From Planctomycetota bacterium (GTDB lineage: Bacteria; Planctomycetota; MHYJ01; WSZJ01): a stretch of 64,000 bases of DNA. Position numbers and translations under genes: made by a program. Below, piece by piece: positions 51,469 to 60,426 of the stretch. Where the stretch lies: the NCBI GenBank assembly GCA_016190145.1, contig JACPRD010000135.1, positions 49,290 through 113,289 on the forward strand, written 5' to 3'. Below the pieces are notes generated by a model. That model saw only the letters and a program-made list of their open reading frames with translations, was not told where the DNA came from and did no database searches. Each line of letters opens with the position of its first letter. Position 1 is the stretch's first letter.

Positions 51469-52596
51469 ATGCAGATCGCCGACATCCTGAACAAGGCCCG
51501 CTCCGGCCACCGCCTCACCCCCGACGACGCCCTCGCCCTCTACCAGGAAGGCGAGTTCATCCACCTCGGCGCCGCCGCCCACGCCGTCCGCTGCACGAAA
51601 AACGATCCCGCCGTCGCCACCTACCTCGTCGACCGCAACATCAATTACTCGAACGTCTGCATCACCGACTGCCTCTTCTGCGCCTTCTACCGCCCCCCCG
51701 GCCACGAAGAAGCCTACGTCCTCTCGCGCGGGGAATTCGCCCGCAAGATCGACGAACTGCGCGCCATCGGCGGCACGCGCATCCTCCTCCAGGGCGGCCA
51801 CCACCCCGGCCTGAAACTGGAGTGGTACGAAGACCTCCTCCGCTGGCTCCGCGCGACGTACCCCGACGTCGAAGCCAACGCCTTCTCCCCCAGCGAAGTC
51901 ACCCACATCGCCGAACTCGAAAACCTCCCGCTCGACACCGTCCTCGCCCGCCTCGCCGACGCCGGCCTCGCCGGCCTCCCCGGCGGCGGCGCCGAAATCC
52001 TCGACGACGAAGTCCGCGAAGAAATCTCGCCGAAGAAACTGAAAACCGAAGGCTGGCTCAACGCCATGCGCCTCGCCCACCGCCGCGGCCTCGCCACCAC
52101 CGCCTCGATGGTCATCGGCTTCGGCGAATCCTTCGAACACCGCGTCAACCACCTCCGCCGCCTCCGAGACCTTCAGGACGAATCCCTCGCCGCCTGCGGC
52201 AACGCCTTCACCGCCTTCATCCCCTGGACCGCCATGCTCGACACCGTCCCCATGTCCGGCCTCGTCCGCCGCAAAGGCCTCCGCCCCGCCGGCGCCCAGG
52301 ACTACCTCCGCAACCTCGCCATCGCACGCCTCTTCCTCGATAACTTCCCTCACGTCGCCGCCTCCTGGCCCACCCAGGGCGTCGCCATCGCCCAGGTCGC
52401 CCTCCACGCCGGCGCGGACGACTATGGGTCGACCATGATGGAAGAGAACGTGGTGAGCCAGGCGAGCCCGGCCACCATGAGTTCCATCCTGGTCGAGGAA
52501 ATGCAGATCCAGATCCGGGAAGCGGGGTTCGTGCCGGCGCAACGGGACACGCGGTACCGGATTCTCCGGCGGGACGAGGCGGCGACGGCGGTCTGA
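51469..52596 (+). CDS. mqnC: Cyclic dehypoxanthinyl futalosine synthase
   Basis: 375 residues. Radical SAM cluster NVCITDCLFCAFYR with Cys 64, Cys 68 and Cys 71 in the Cx3Cx2C spacing, preceded by RNINYSN, characteristic of MqnC. Further blocks: ILLQGGHHPGL, NAFSPSEVTHIA, LAGLPGGGAEIL and TASMVIGFGES. It performs the radical cyclisation of dehypoxanthine futalosine in the futalosine pathway of menaquinone synthesis. No other mqn gene is in the window. Very strong C bias at third positions. SD is weak. Confidence 0.9.
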   Translation: MQIADILNKARSGHRLTPDDALALYQEGEFIHLGAAAHAVRCTKNDPAVATYLVDRNINYSNVCITDCLFCAFYRPPGHEEAYVLSRGEFARKIDELRAIGGTRILLQGGHHPGLKLEWYEDLLRWLRATYPDVEANAFSPSEVTHIAELENLPLDTVLARLADAGLAGLPGGGAEILDDEVREEISPKKLKTEGWLNAMRLAHRRGLATTASMVIGFGESFEHRVNHLRRLRDLQDESLAACGNAFTAFIPWTAMLDTVPMSGLVRRKGLRPAGAQDYLRNLAIARLFLDNFPHVAASWPTQGVAIAQVALHAGADDYGSTMMEENVVSQASPATMSSILVEEMQIQIREAGFVPAQRDTRYRILRRDEAATAV

Positions 52597-52609
52597 AGAG
52601 GAAGTCCGC

Positions 52610-53494
52610 ATGGAATCGTCAGGCCCGAACGCATGGCTTCGCGCGTGGCGGCACGTGCGCGCGCCGCTGCTCGGCTTGCTGCTTGGATGGGGCGTCGTGA
52701 AAGGCGTGGACCGCCTGCGGATCGCGCGGCTGTCTCCGCAGGAGCGCAGCCAGCTCGCCCATGAACACTGCGTCCGCGCGCAGGCGATCTGCGACGAGGA
52801 ATGCCTGACCCGCAACGTCGGGCCCATTATTCTCCCGGAAGATGTCATCGAGGAGATGATCGACGAGTACTCCCGAGCGCTCGAAATCGACTCCGGACAT
52901 CTGGAAGCGCTCCACAGCCGGGCCTACTGGCGCGAATTCATCGGCGATCCGGCGGGGGCCCTCGACGACTACGACGACCTGCTCCGCCGCGACGCCGGAA
53001 ACGCGCTCGCGTGGTACCAGCGCGGCGGCCTGCTCTGCGACCGGGGCGATCACACGGCCGCGATCGCGGACTACACGCGCTCCCTCGAAATCCAGCCTCA
53101 CCGTCCGGGCAGCGCCGTGCTCGGCGCGCGCGCGCGCTGCCGCCGCGAATCGGGCGACTGGCGCGGCGCGCTCGCGGACCTCGAGGCCGAAGGAGGATAC
53201 GACAGGCTGTCGATCGCCGACTGCCGGCAGGCGCTGGGTGAGCATGCGGAGGCGGTGAAGGGGTACGACGCGTGGCTCCGGAGTTCCTCATCGACGGAAA
53301 TCCTCTACCGCCGAGGCGTCTCGAAGTTCTCCATTGGCGACCGCGACGGCGCGCTGGAGGACTTCACGCGCGCCTGCCAGAACGACGGATCGCCGCGCGC
53401 CGACGCGCTGACGTTCATCCGGGAGCACCCGGGGGACCCGATGTCGGATCTGCTGCAGGAAGCCCTGCGCCCGCTTCCCGAAGCCGTGAAGTGA
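52610..53494 (+). CDS. Membrane-anchored TPR protein
   Basis: 294 residues. One TM or signal-anchor helix about 18-34 (PLLGLLLGWGVVKGV). TPR repeats follow from about 80: EYSRALEIDSGHLEALHSRAYW, GALDDYDDLLRRDAGNALAWYQRGGL, AAIADYTRSLEIQPHRPG, GALADLEAEGGYDRLSIADC and AVKGYDAWLRSSSSTEILYRRG. A protein-interaction scaffold; no enzyme domain. It starts 13 nt after mqnC and is probably co-transcribed, without an evident link to quinone synthesis. The stop abuts the convergent beta-propeller gene. Confidence 0.78.
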   Translation: MESSGPNAWLRAWRHVRAPLLGLLLGWGVVKGVDRLRIARLSPQERSQLAHEHCVRAQAICDEECLTRNVGPIILPEDVIEEMIDEYSRALEIDSGHLEALHSRAYWREFIGDPAGALDDYDDLLRRDAGNALAWYQRGGLLCDRGDHTAAIADYTRSLEIQPHRPGSAVLGARARCRRESGDWRGALADLEAEGGYDRLSIADCRQALGEHAEAVKGYDAWLRSSSSTEILYRRGVSKFSIGDRDGALEDFTRACQNDGSPRADALTFIREHPGDPMSDLLQEALRPLPEAVK

Positions 53495-55687
53495 TTAACG
53501 GCCCGGAATGACACACAGGACTTCTTCGACGCAGGGCCCGCCGCTCGGAATGCGGAAGAACTCGCCTTCGAGGCCGACCGCGAGGATGTCGGGTCCGTGA
53601 GCCTTGAGGCCGACGTCCGTGCCGGGGATCCAGGTAAAAAGGCGGAGGGTGTTGTCCGAAGCGGGGTCACCGCCGGCAACGAGGCAGCTGAGCGAGCCGC
53701 CGTCCATCACCGGAATCAGCAAGGCGCGGCCGTCCTGCGTCCAGCGGCCGGGTTGTCCGTGCTGGGGCCCTCCCTCCCGCGTCGGATAAGACCGCGTAGC
53801 GACCTCGCCGGAAACCGCGTCCAGAAAGCCGATTTCGAAAGTCCCGGCGCCGAGCCCGGGGGTGGTCCAGGGAAGCGCGACGGATTTCCCATCGGGCGAC
53901 CAGACGGGGACCGCCGGAACGGCGCCCTCGGGCAGGTCGAACTTCCACGCTGCCTCGCGGCGCGCGAGGTCGAGGATGCGAAGCTGCGGAGATTTGTCCG
54001 GGCCCTCCTGGAAGACCAGCGCGGCGCGGTCGCCCGAGGGCGACCATGGAAGAACGTCGGTGACGGGCAAGCCCTTCACCTCCCACACCGCCTGCGCGCC
54101 GCGGACGTCGCGGAACAGGAGCGTATCCCGGCCGGCCTCGGTCCACGCGATCCAGGCTCCGTCCGGCGACCACCACGCCAAACCCAGGTTGCCCTTGAGC
54201 AGAATCTCGGTCGCGCCGCTTCCCCGGTCGAACAGCGTCAGCGACGACCGGTCCTGGTCGCACCTGCAGCCGATGACGCGCCCGACGTCGGCGAGTCTCC
54301 CGTCGGCGCCGCATGTGGCATGCGTGAGCAGCGCGCGCGCGCCGTCGGGCGACGGCAGGTAGCCGCCCCGCTCCACCGGCACGCGCTCTGGCGCCGCCGC
54401 CCCCGCGAGATCCAGATTCCACACCCCAAAGTCGCCCCCTGCCGGCGCCGCCGACACGAACAGCGCGCCGCCGCCCGGCACGGCGAACCCGAACGACGAA
54501 TCCACGGCGAGATCGCCCGAAAGCAGCCGGCGGCCGCTTCCGTCGAGCCCGATGCTCCAGACGCGCGTCTCTCCCGTCCGCCCCGTCGAGAACACGACCC
54601 GGCCCTTCCCCGCCATGCGGAGCCGGTCGCGGAGTCCGTGCAGCGCGGGGCCGGCGCCGGGTCTGGAAGCGGCCTCGTCGACGGCGGCGCGGAGGGCAAG
54701 CGGGACGACGCGGAAGGCGCGCACGGCGGCGGCGGCCTCGCCCGGGTCGCGCGAGTCGAGGCGCGCGAGCGTCGTGGCGTCCGCCTGCAGGGGGTCGAGG
54801 CCGAGGGCCTGCCGCCGGGCCGGTGATTCTCTCACTGCGTTCCACCACTCTTCCCAGGCGCGCACGGCCTGCGTGTCGGACACGATCTTCGGGTTCCTGC
54901 CTCCGTCCAGGACCACTACCACGCGCGCCACGGCCCAGACCTCGCGGATCGTGTCGAGACGCCGGCGCGGATTCCGCGCGGGGATCCTCGCGCCGCGGAG
55001 CCGGTCGGCCGCCTCCTCGCTCCACTCCACTTTTTTCCCCCGGCCGCTCAGGTTGCGGAAGGCGCTGTCCAGCTTCCCCTGCGCCGGCTCGGGCTCGTCG
55101 CCCGCGTCGGTAGACCAGATCGCGCCGCCCTGAAGTTCGCCCATGCCCTCGGGCGCCCCGATCCAGTTCAGCGCCTCGAACGCCCAGCCACTCGGTTGCA
55201 GGCGCAGGATTTCCATCAGGCCTTCGACGGCGGAAGCGTCTGCCGTGCCGGACAGGACCCAGTCCTCGAACGCGCGGTCCAGCGCAAGCGGCGCGGTTGC
55301 AGGATCGGCGGCCGGCGCGAGGGCCCGAAGGGACGGGCGGTCGAGAATGCGCCGGATCCCGAGCGGTGTGAGAAGCGCCTCCGCGCGCGACCGAACTTCC
55401 GGAGATCCGGAGCGCGCGGCTTCTTCGAGAAGCGGCCGCGCGTCCTCCCCCGCAGCCGCGAGTTCCGCGGCGGCCTTTTCGCGTTCGCCGGGATCCTCCG
55501 CGTCGAGCCGGGCGATCAGCTCGCGCAGGCGGACTTCGTCGGCGTGCGCCGGCCGCGCAAGACAGACCAGCACGACAACGAGCGGGAGAGCGACCGGCAT
55601 GAGGGCTCGCAGGAAACCGGCGCGATTCCCACGGAAACGCAGGCGCGGGACTCCGCGGCGGGACGGACGCCGGTCATTTTTCGGCAT
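53495..55687 (-). CDS. Exported HEAT plus TolB-like beta-propeller protein
   Basis: 730 residues from ATG 55687, or 701 from ATG 55600; both place a signal segment before PAHADEVRL. N-terminal HEAT-like helices (LIARLDAEDPGEREKAAAEL, AARSGSPEVRSRAEALL), a middle helical part, then from about 390 six or so WD/TolB-like blades: RVWSIGLDGSGRRLLSG, GVWNLDLAG, LAWWSPDGAWIAWTEAG, VLPWSPSGDRAALVFQ, PVWSPDGKSVALPW, GRWTQDGRALLIPV. Such proteins scaffold envelope complexes. The start overlaps the end of the upstream gene by 14 nt. Confidence 0.76.
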   Translation of the reverse strand: MPKNDRRPSRRGVPRLRFRGNRAGFLRALMPVALPLVVVLVCLARPAHADEVRLRELIARLDAEDPGEREKAAAELAAAGEDARPLLEEAARSGSPEVRSRAEALLTPLGIRRILDRPSLRALAPAADPATAPLALDRAFEDWVLSGTADASAVEGLMEILRLQPSGWAFEALNWIGAPEGMGELQGGAIWSTDAGDEPEPAQGKLDSAFRNLSGRGKKVEWSEEAADRLRGARIPARNPRRRLDTIREVWAVARVVVVLDGGRNPKIVSDTQAVRAWEEWWNAVRESPARRQALGLDPLQADATTLARLDSRDPGEAAAAVRAFRVVPLALRAAVDEAASRPGAGPALHGLRDRLRMAGKGRVVFSTGRTGETRVWSIGLDGSGRRLLSGDLAVDSSFGFAVPGGGALFVSAAPAGGDFGVWNLDLAGAAAPERVPVERGGYLPSPDGARALLTHATCGADGRLADVGRVIGCRCDQDRSSLTLFDRGSGATEILLKGNLGLAWWSPDGAWIAWTEAGRDTLLFRDVRGAQAVWEVKGLPVTDVLPWSPSGDRAALVFQEGPDKSPQLRILDLARREAAWKFDLPEGAVPAVPVWSPDGKSVALPWTTPGLGAGTFEIGFLDAVSGEVATRSYPTREGGPQHGQPGRWTQDGRALLIPVMDGGSLSCLVAGGDPASDNTLRLFTWIPGTDVGLKAHGPDILAVGLEGEFFRIPSGGPCVEEVLCVIPGR

Positions 55688-56525
55688 AGAAGTGCTTGTG
55701 ACGGCGGACCGCCTCCATTTTCGTGCAGACTCCCTGCTCATCGAACTCGAGCGTCCATTCATCTTCGGAATCCTGGTCCCCTCCGTCGTCGTGATACCTG
55801 ATGACCTGTATTGCCGAGACGGTGATCCCCTTCCCGGCCTTCACGGCCTTGAAGGACTCTTCGGAAAACTCCGTGAGGTGCGGTCCGTCGAGGCAGCCGA
55901 GGAGGTTTACCAGCTGCACGGACGCCGCGCGGGCCTCGTCGAGGGTCTTCGCGGGTTTCAGATACCCTTTTGCGTCCGCGAGCGAGGAGAAGTAGAAGAC
56001 TCTGCGCGCGGCGGGATCGCACGCGAGCAGAATCGTGTTGCAGGCATGGACACCCATTTCCAGAACGCGGAGGCCCTGCAGCGCGGCTCCGATCCGCTTT
56101 CCGTCGATCTCCGTGTAGCGCCGGAATTCGGCCCCGGTCAGGGTGGACTCAAAGTGCCGCAGGACCAGATTGGCGACCAGGTCGCCGTCGTTCCTCTCGA
56201 TCTTCTCGGTCAGGTCGATGCCCCGCAGCAGGTAGTCGCAGTAGTGGCCGAGGGTGCCGCTCTCCTCCTGATTCAGGCCCCGCTGGAAGCTCCGGATCGC
56301 CTCCCGGTTCGCCGCGCCGCCCGCGACCAGTTCCTCCTGGAGCGCATCGAGTCGCGCCCAGTCCGGACCCCTGGCGCCCTTCCTCAGGATCCCACTCCAT
56401 TCCTCGAGGATCTCCTCGGCCGTCCGCCCGGAACCGCGCGGTTTCTCCGGATCGGCGGGATCCTGCGCCGAGGCGCCCAGCGCCAGGAGCAGCATCCCGG
56501 CCCAGGCAAGTCTCACCGATTTCAT
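55674..56525 (-). CDS. Exported protein of unknown function, 283 aa
   Basis: Signal peptide about 1-20 (MKSVRLAWAGMLLLALGASA). The mature protein is mostly helical and acidic: EILEEWSGILRKGARG, RLDALQEELVAGGAANREAI, HYCDYLLRGIDLTEKIERND. It then has a beta stretch near the end (VIRYHDDGGDQDSEDEWTLEFDEQG). No family recognised. GGAGG is present about 14 nt upstream. It overlaps the beta-propeller gene by 14 nt and is its operon partner. Confidence 0.68.
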   Translation of the reverse strand: MKSVRLAWAGMLLLALGASAQDPADPEKPRGSGRTAEEILEEWSGILRKGARGPDWARLDALQEELVAGGAANREAIRSFQRGLNQEESGTLGHYCDYLLRGIDLTEKIERNDGDLVANLVLRHFESTLTGAEFRRYTEIDGKRIGAALQGLRVLEMGVHACNTILLACDPAARRVFYFSSLADAKGYLKPAKTLDEARAASVQLVNLLGCLDGPHLTEFSEESFKAVKAGKGITVSAIQVIRYHDDGGDQDSEDEWTLEFDEQGVCTKMEAVRRHKHFYAEK

Positions 56526-56715
56526 TGTTTCAACGCCTCCGCCGTCTCGTCCCCCGCGCGCAGGAACTTCGCGCACGCGCATTGTAGACCCGGGAACGGC
56601 GCGCGATCAAACACGTCCCCACGGCGAGGCCGGGTGCAACTGCGGGCGCGCACCGTGATGCCTGACGGGAGTTGTCCGGCGATTTGTCCGCCGAAGCGCG
56701 GAGCGCGAAGGCGGA

Positions 56716-56852
56716 CCCCTTGCCCTTGACCTTGCCTTTGACCTTGCCCTCGTCGTGCAACCGGAGCTTCGGATTCGGGTCCCGGGGTTGCATTCGAAGG
56801 CGGGATGCAGGTCAAGGGCAAGGTCAAGGGCAAGGGGCGCGGCTTCGCCGCG
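56716..56852. repeat. CTTGMC hexamer hairpin element, copy B
   Basis: Left arm 56716-56750 (CCCCTTGCCCTTGACCTTGC and more). Right arm 56809-56852 (GGTCAAGGGCAAGGTCAAGG then GGGGCGCGGCTTCGCCGCGC). The spacer resembles the reverse complement of that in copy A. With the promoter at 56897 it accounts for the 56526-56958 gap. Confidence 0.87.
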
Positions 56853-56896
56853 CAACTCCGGACAGGCACCCCATGCACCGGATTCCGCATCGACCC

Positions 56897-56945
56897 TTGA
56901 CACACCTCCCTCCACGCCCTATAATGCGAGTGAACATTCACTCAC
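56897..56945 (+). promoter_or_regulatory. Consensus sigma-70 promoter with a palindromic operator at the start point
   Basis: TTGACA (56897-56902), 17 nt, TATAAT (56920-56925). Over the expected start point lies GAGTGAA-CA-TTCACTC (56928-56943), a perfect 7-bp inverted repeat with a 2-nt centre, the size of TetR-family operators. The CPBP gene starts at 56959 with no SD. Confidence 0.7.
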
Positions 56946-56958
56946 ATAGGCACCCGAC

Positions 56959-57651
56959 ATGCCCCGCTCCACCGCCGCCCTCGCCCTCGCCCTCCTCGTC
57001 CCCGCCCCCTCCCTCGGCGTCCTCATCGGCATGTTCTGGCTCCCCGATTCCCCCCGCGGCACCACCCTCTTCGCCGCCTGTAAACTCTGGACCCTTGCCC
57101 TCCCCCTCGCCTGGCTCTTCTTCGTCGAACGCGCCCGCTTCCGCATCCCCCGCCCCGCCCTCCGCCCCGCCGCTCTCGGCCTCGCCTCCGGCCTCCTCAT
57201 CTCCGCCGCCATCGCCGCCGTCTACGCCGCCGCCGGCGACGCCCTCGTCGACCGCGCCCTGATCGCCGCGCGCATCCGCGCCATCGGCCTCGACTCGCCC
57301 CTCGCCTTCGCGGGCGGCGCCCTCTACTGGATCCTCGTCAACTCCGTCCTCGAGGAAATCGTCTGGCGCTGGTTCTGCCTCCGCCAGTGCGAACGCCTCC
57401 TCCCCGCCCCCCTCGCCATCCTCGGCTCCGCCGCCTTCTTCACCCTCCACCACGTCCTCGCCCTCAGCGTCCTCCTCCCCCCCACGGCCGTCGCCATCTG
57501 CTCGATCGGCGTCTTCATGGGCGGCGCGATCTGGTCCCTCATGGTCCGCCGATTCGGCTCCCTGTGGCCCGGCTACCTGAGCCACGCTGTGGTCGACCTG
57601 TGCATCTTCGGGCTGGGGGCGTGGCTGGCGTTCGGCGGGACGGCGGCGTGA
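56959..57651 (+). CDS. CPBP-family (CAAX-like) intramembrane metalloprotease
   Basis: 230 residues with six or seven TM helices. Catalytic motifs: NSVLEEIVWRWF with EE at 132-133 and Arg 137, FFTLHHVLAL with His 164-165, and SHAVVDLCI with His 209 and Asp 213. It should be a membrane glutamic/metalloprotease; bacterial members protect against bacteriocins or act in peptide maturation. The promoter is near-consensus and has a palindromic operator, so expression is probably repressed until induced. The 3' end (LGAWLAFGG) lies in the direct repeat. Confidence 0.85.
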   Translation: MPRSTAALALALLVPAPSLGVLIGMFWLPDSPRGTTLFAACKLWTLALPLAWLFFVERARFRIPRPALRPAALGLASGLLISAAIAAVYAAAGDALVDRALIAARIRAIGLDSPLAFAGGALYWILVNSVLEEIVWRWFCLRQCERLLPAPLAILGSAAFFTLHHVLALSVLLPPTAVAICSIGVFMGGAIWSLMVRRFGSLWPGYLSHAVVDLCIFGLGAWLAFGGTAA

Positions 57652-58088
57652 CATCCTCCCGACGACGTCGCGTGCTGCGCCGTTCCGCAACTGTCGAAAG
57701 TTAGGGTCCGGCACGATTCGAGGCGAATTTTAATTTTTTTTCGAAGCGCAACTCCTTGCCCTGAAAGGCCTGTAAGGCCGCCGCCGCGATTTTCGTACCG
57801 TCCAAACTCGGGTCCAAGTTGTCGTTCTATCGGGTAGCGGATCGAATTGTCTTGGAGGCGGCATCCGTGAGTTCCGAACTTCTCGTTTCCGTCATACCCA
57901 AGCTGTATCGCACCTTTGCCCAGCATCTTGCCGAGTTGCTCCATGAAACGGGCCGTGTCCCGGACCTCGCGACCGCCGAGGATGTCGTTCAGGATTGCTT
58001 CACCGCCCTGACCGAACACCCCGAAATCGTCGCGGGCGTGTGCAACCACGAAGCCTGGCTAACGACGATGGCCGTCAACAAGGCCATC
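57613..58088 (+). repeat. Long direct repeat, copy A
   Basis: Begins at CTGGGGGCGTGGCTGGCGTT inside the CPBP 3' end and continues through the leader and N-terminal half of the sigma-like gene. It matches 63513-64000 with perhaps 15 percent differences by eye, including a GCC-triplet run of different length. Confidence 0.85.
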
Positions 58089-58318
58089 AACCTTTGCAAG
58101 GCACCGCGCCTGAGAAAGCTCGTGCCCCTTGAACTCGGAGAAAAGGTGGAAGCCCCGGAGAACGAATCCCCGATGCCACCTCAAGCGTCAACCAGATCGC
58201 CGAGTGGTGGGCGATGTCTCTCCCGGCTGTGGATAACGAGTTCGTCAAGATGAGGGTTCAGAACGGGAGCACCGTCACCGTCCTTTACCAGCTACTTCTC
58301 CGCCCACTCCTGAACTGA
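57867..58318 (+). pseudogene. ECF-like sigma factor gene with a frameshift
   Basis: GTG start with GGAGG 9 nt upstream. The N-terminal frame has the sigma region 2 pattern LYRTFAQHLAELL...TAEDVVQDCFTAL...AWLTTMAVNKAINL. After ENESP the frame becomes meaningless, but the +2 frame from 58172 continues as NQIAEWWAMSLPAVDNEFVK and ends at TGA 58316-58318, which fits a region 4 helix-turn-helix. The shift lies in a CCCC run at 58168-58171. It is either a real inactivating indel or a base-count error. Copy B at 63777 is unshifted as far as it can be read. Confidence 0.7.
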
Positions 58319-58363
58319 TCCGTCGGAAATCAGGCCGATACGCCGAGCACAAGGAGGTAGGAT

Positions 58364-59524
58364 ATGGCAGGCGATCCGATCGTCCCGCTGATCAAGTCGT
58401 ACGCTGGCTCGAGGTCACCCTCCGCGTTGGGCTGGATGAGAGACATGATGAAGATGCTGGGAGTCGTCTTCGCGCCCGGAGGAGGTCCGGATGCGAAGAA
58501 GCCGAAAGAAGATGACGTGATCGTCCCCGGCGGAGACCCACTAGGCTTCGCTGCGGCGGGTGCGGCGATCGTTCCCGGAGTGCTAGTAAGCGCGCAAGGC
58601 GCAGTCACCGGGAAGGGGCTCCAACTACTGCCGAGTTGGCCACAAATCCCAAGCGGTGAGATTCAGCCTTCAACCATCTCTCGATCTGCAGGAATCTCGG
58701 TCGGCGCGGGTTACGACCCCGACGCTCGGATCCTAAGAGGCCTGGATTCAGGTCAGGCTCACATCAACCTCCAACCTGGAGCCTTGGCACGGAGCGAGCC
58801 CTCCCTACACGCCAACTTCGCAATGAGCGATTCACTCCCGGCGGCCGGTGTGAACTTTTTCTTTCCATTTCCTCCACCTCCGTTCGAATGGAGGAGGATT
58901 CGTCGAAAGATCCTCGAGCGCAAGACCGCAGCTCTTCGCGACAAGTACGGAGCGGTGTGTGACCTGATTGCCGAGCTAGACTCTGAAGATCCGGCGGCAA
59001 GAGCAGCAGCCCAAACCGAATTGCTGCGAATCGCACAACGGGATTACGCCTTTTATCAGCAGGCTGTTGCGTTCTGCACGGCCGGAGCCGCGGGTGGAGG
59101 CACTTCAGCCGGGGCCGCGGCCGCGCTGGCATGGATCAAGTTTCGGATGGAGAACATGACCAAGATCATGTTGGCGAAAACAGCTCTCCTGGGTTACGGC
59201 GAATGGGTAGACTCTCTGACCGGTGACTTGGAGGCGGGCCCGCGGCCTTGGACCCCAGAGGAAATCCTCGTCGGCAAAGTCAAGGCGGAAGACCTGGACG
59301 CGGCGTTGGAGGAACTGGAGAATTTGCCGCCGGAGAGTTGGCTAGGACGCGACGAAACTCTGGAACTCATCAAAGCGGCGCGGCAAGATGTCCAACAGTT
59401 GATTGCGATCAAGAAGGACCAAGGTACGCGAGAGGCATTCCGGAGGCAGTTCGAACAAATAGCGAGGCGTCTGGGTTTTATCCTCGCAATGATCCACGCG
59501 CAGACGTGCGACCTCACGGATTGA
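58364..59524 (+). CDS. Hypothetical protein of the accessory segment, 386 aa
   Basis: SD GGAGGTAGG before the ATG. Soluble and not recognised. Gly/Pro-rich N-terminal half (VFAPGGGPDAKKPKED, GFAAAGAAIVPGVLVSAQGA). A hydrophobic FFFPFPPPPFEWRRIRRKI stretch precedes a helical C-terminal half with EDPAARAAAQTELLRIAQRD, a Gly/Ala-rich turn and LDAALEELENLPPESWLGRDE. No signal peptide. Base composition is lower in GC than the surrounding genes. It lies 45 nt after the sigma-like gene, so the sigma factor may have controlled it. Confidence 0.6.
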   Translation: MAGDPIVPLIKSYAGSRSPSALGWMRDMMKMLGVVFAPGGGPDAKKPKEDDVIVPGGDPLGFAAAGAAIVPGVLVSAQGAVTGKGLQLLPSWPQIPSGEIQPSTISRSAGISVGAGYDPDARILRGLDSGQAHINLQPGALARSEPSLHANFAMSDSLPAAGVNFFFPFPPPPFEWRRIRRKILERKTAALRDKYGAVCDLIAELDSEDPAARAAAQTELLRIAQRDYAFYQQAVAFCTAGAAGGGTSAGAAAALAWIKFRMENMTKIMLAKTALLGYGEWVDSLTGDLEAGPRPWTPEEILVGKVKAEDLDAALEELENLPPESWLGRDETLELIKAARQDVQQLIAIKKDQGTREAFRRQFEQIARRLGFILAMIHAQTCDLTD

Positions 59525-59616
59525 CTTCCGAAGGAGTTGAGATTCGGGTTGCACCCGCGAGGCCTGATCTTGTGCCAAGATCCTCGCGGAGACTACACCG
59601 TAAAAAGGAGGAGGGA

Positions 59617-60426
59617 ATGACCAAGGTATGCGGCGTGCGTCTAACAGGAATTTTGGCACTCATCGTCACGCTGACGGGCTGCGAAGTGCCGCGAGCGGCG
59701 GAACGCCATCCCCCACAGATTGCATGCGATCCAGAATTGGGCAGCGCAAGTCTCCCGCCGTCACAAGTCCGCGCTCTGCGGTCTAGGCTGCGATTCCTCG
59801 CTCAGGAGGCGAGGGTTGGCGATTATGTTGAGTACGAGGAGCCAACGCCTATCGGCAAGAAGTTTCTTGCCTTTCGCTGCATCAAGACAGAAGAGGATCT
59901 GACGTGGATTGAGCTGACCCGAATGAATGAGATTGGCGAAGTCGTGCTCATGAGTAATGGTGTTGCCAAGTTCGTTGCCGTAGTTGACACCAAGTTGAAG
60001 GAGTTCGACCGTGTTATCGCTTGCTTCGCAGATGGCTCCGTAAAAACTGTAGTGTTGGAGGAAACAGTGATGCCCCTCCCTGAGTCAGCCGCTGGGTATC
60101 TCGGGAGTGTGACGCGCGAATGGCTCGAGATTGGTGGAGAATGGGTCTATTGCGAGCGGGTGGACCTTCAGCACCTTGAAAGGACTGAGTGTGCAACCAA
60201 ACGCTTGACCACATTCTGGTTCTCGACACAAGTCCCGTTCGAGCGAAGGGTCGATGCACAGGGACAGTTTTCCTGGAGTTACGGCCGGGTCGAGTGGGAG
60301 GGACAACCCCCGATCGGCGGCGGCCTAGTTCTCGCGAAATTCGAAGATGAAGGGGCTCCGAAGACACTTTGCAGGCTCCGCAGGTGGGCTCGCGCCAAGC
60401 AGTCTGCGCCTGAGACAGATCGGTAA
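59617..60426 (+). CDS. Hypothetical lipoprotein of the accessory segment
   Basis: 269 residues, excellent SD (AAGGAGGAGGGA). Lipobox VTLTGCEV with Cys 22. The mature part contains VGDYVEYEEPTPIGKKFLAFRC and repeated amphipathic strands (LTWIELTRMNEIGEVVLMSN), consistent with a beta-rich envelope protein. Extra Cys at ERTECATK and KTLCRLRR. No family recognised. GC lower than average for the window. The gene lies in the same direction as the sigma-like gene and may belong to its cassette. Confidence 0.65.
   Translation: MTKVCGVRLTGILALIVTLTGCEVPRAAERHPPQIACDPELGSASLPPSQVRALRSRLRFLAQEARVGDYVEYEEPTPIGKKFLAFRCIKTEEDLTWIELTRMNEIGEVVLMSNGVAKFVAVVDTKLKEFDRVIACFADGSVKTVVLEETVMPLPESAAGYLGSVTREWLEIGGEWVYCERVDLQHLERTECATKRLTTFWFSTQVPFERRVDAQGQFSWSYGRVEWEGQPPIGGGLVLAKFEDEGAPKTLCRLRRWARAKQSAPETDR

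Noticed and set aside
57652..57866. Extended -35/-10 promoter for the sigma-like gene in the repeat leader
   Set aside because: Conserved between copies but hexamers are not spaced correctly; could not be supported.
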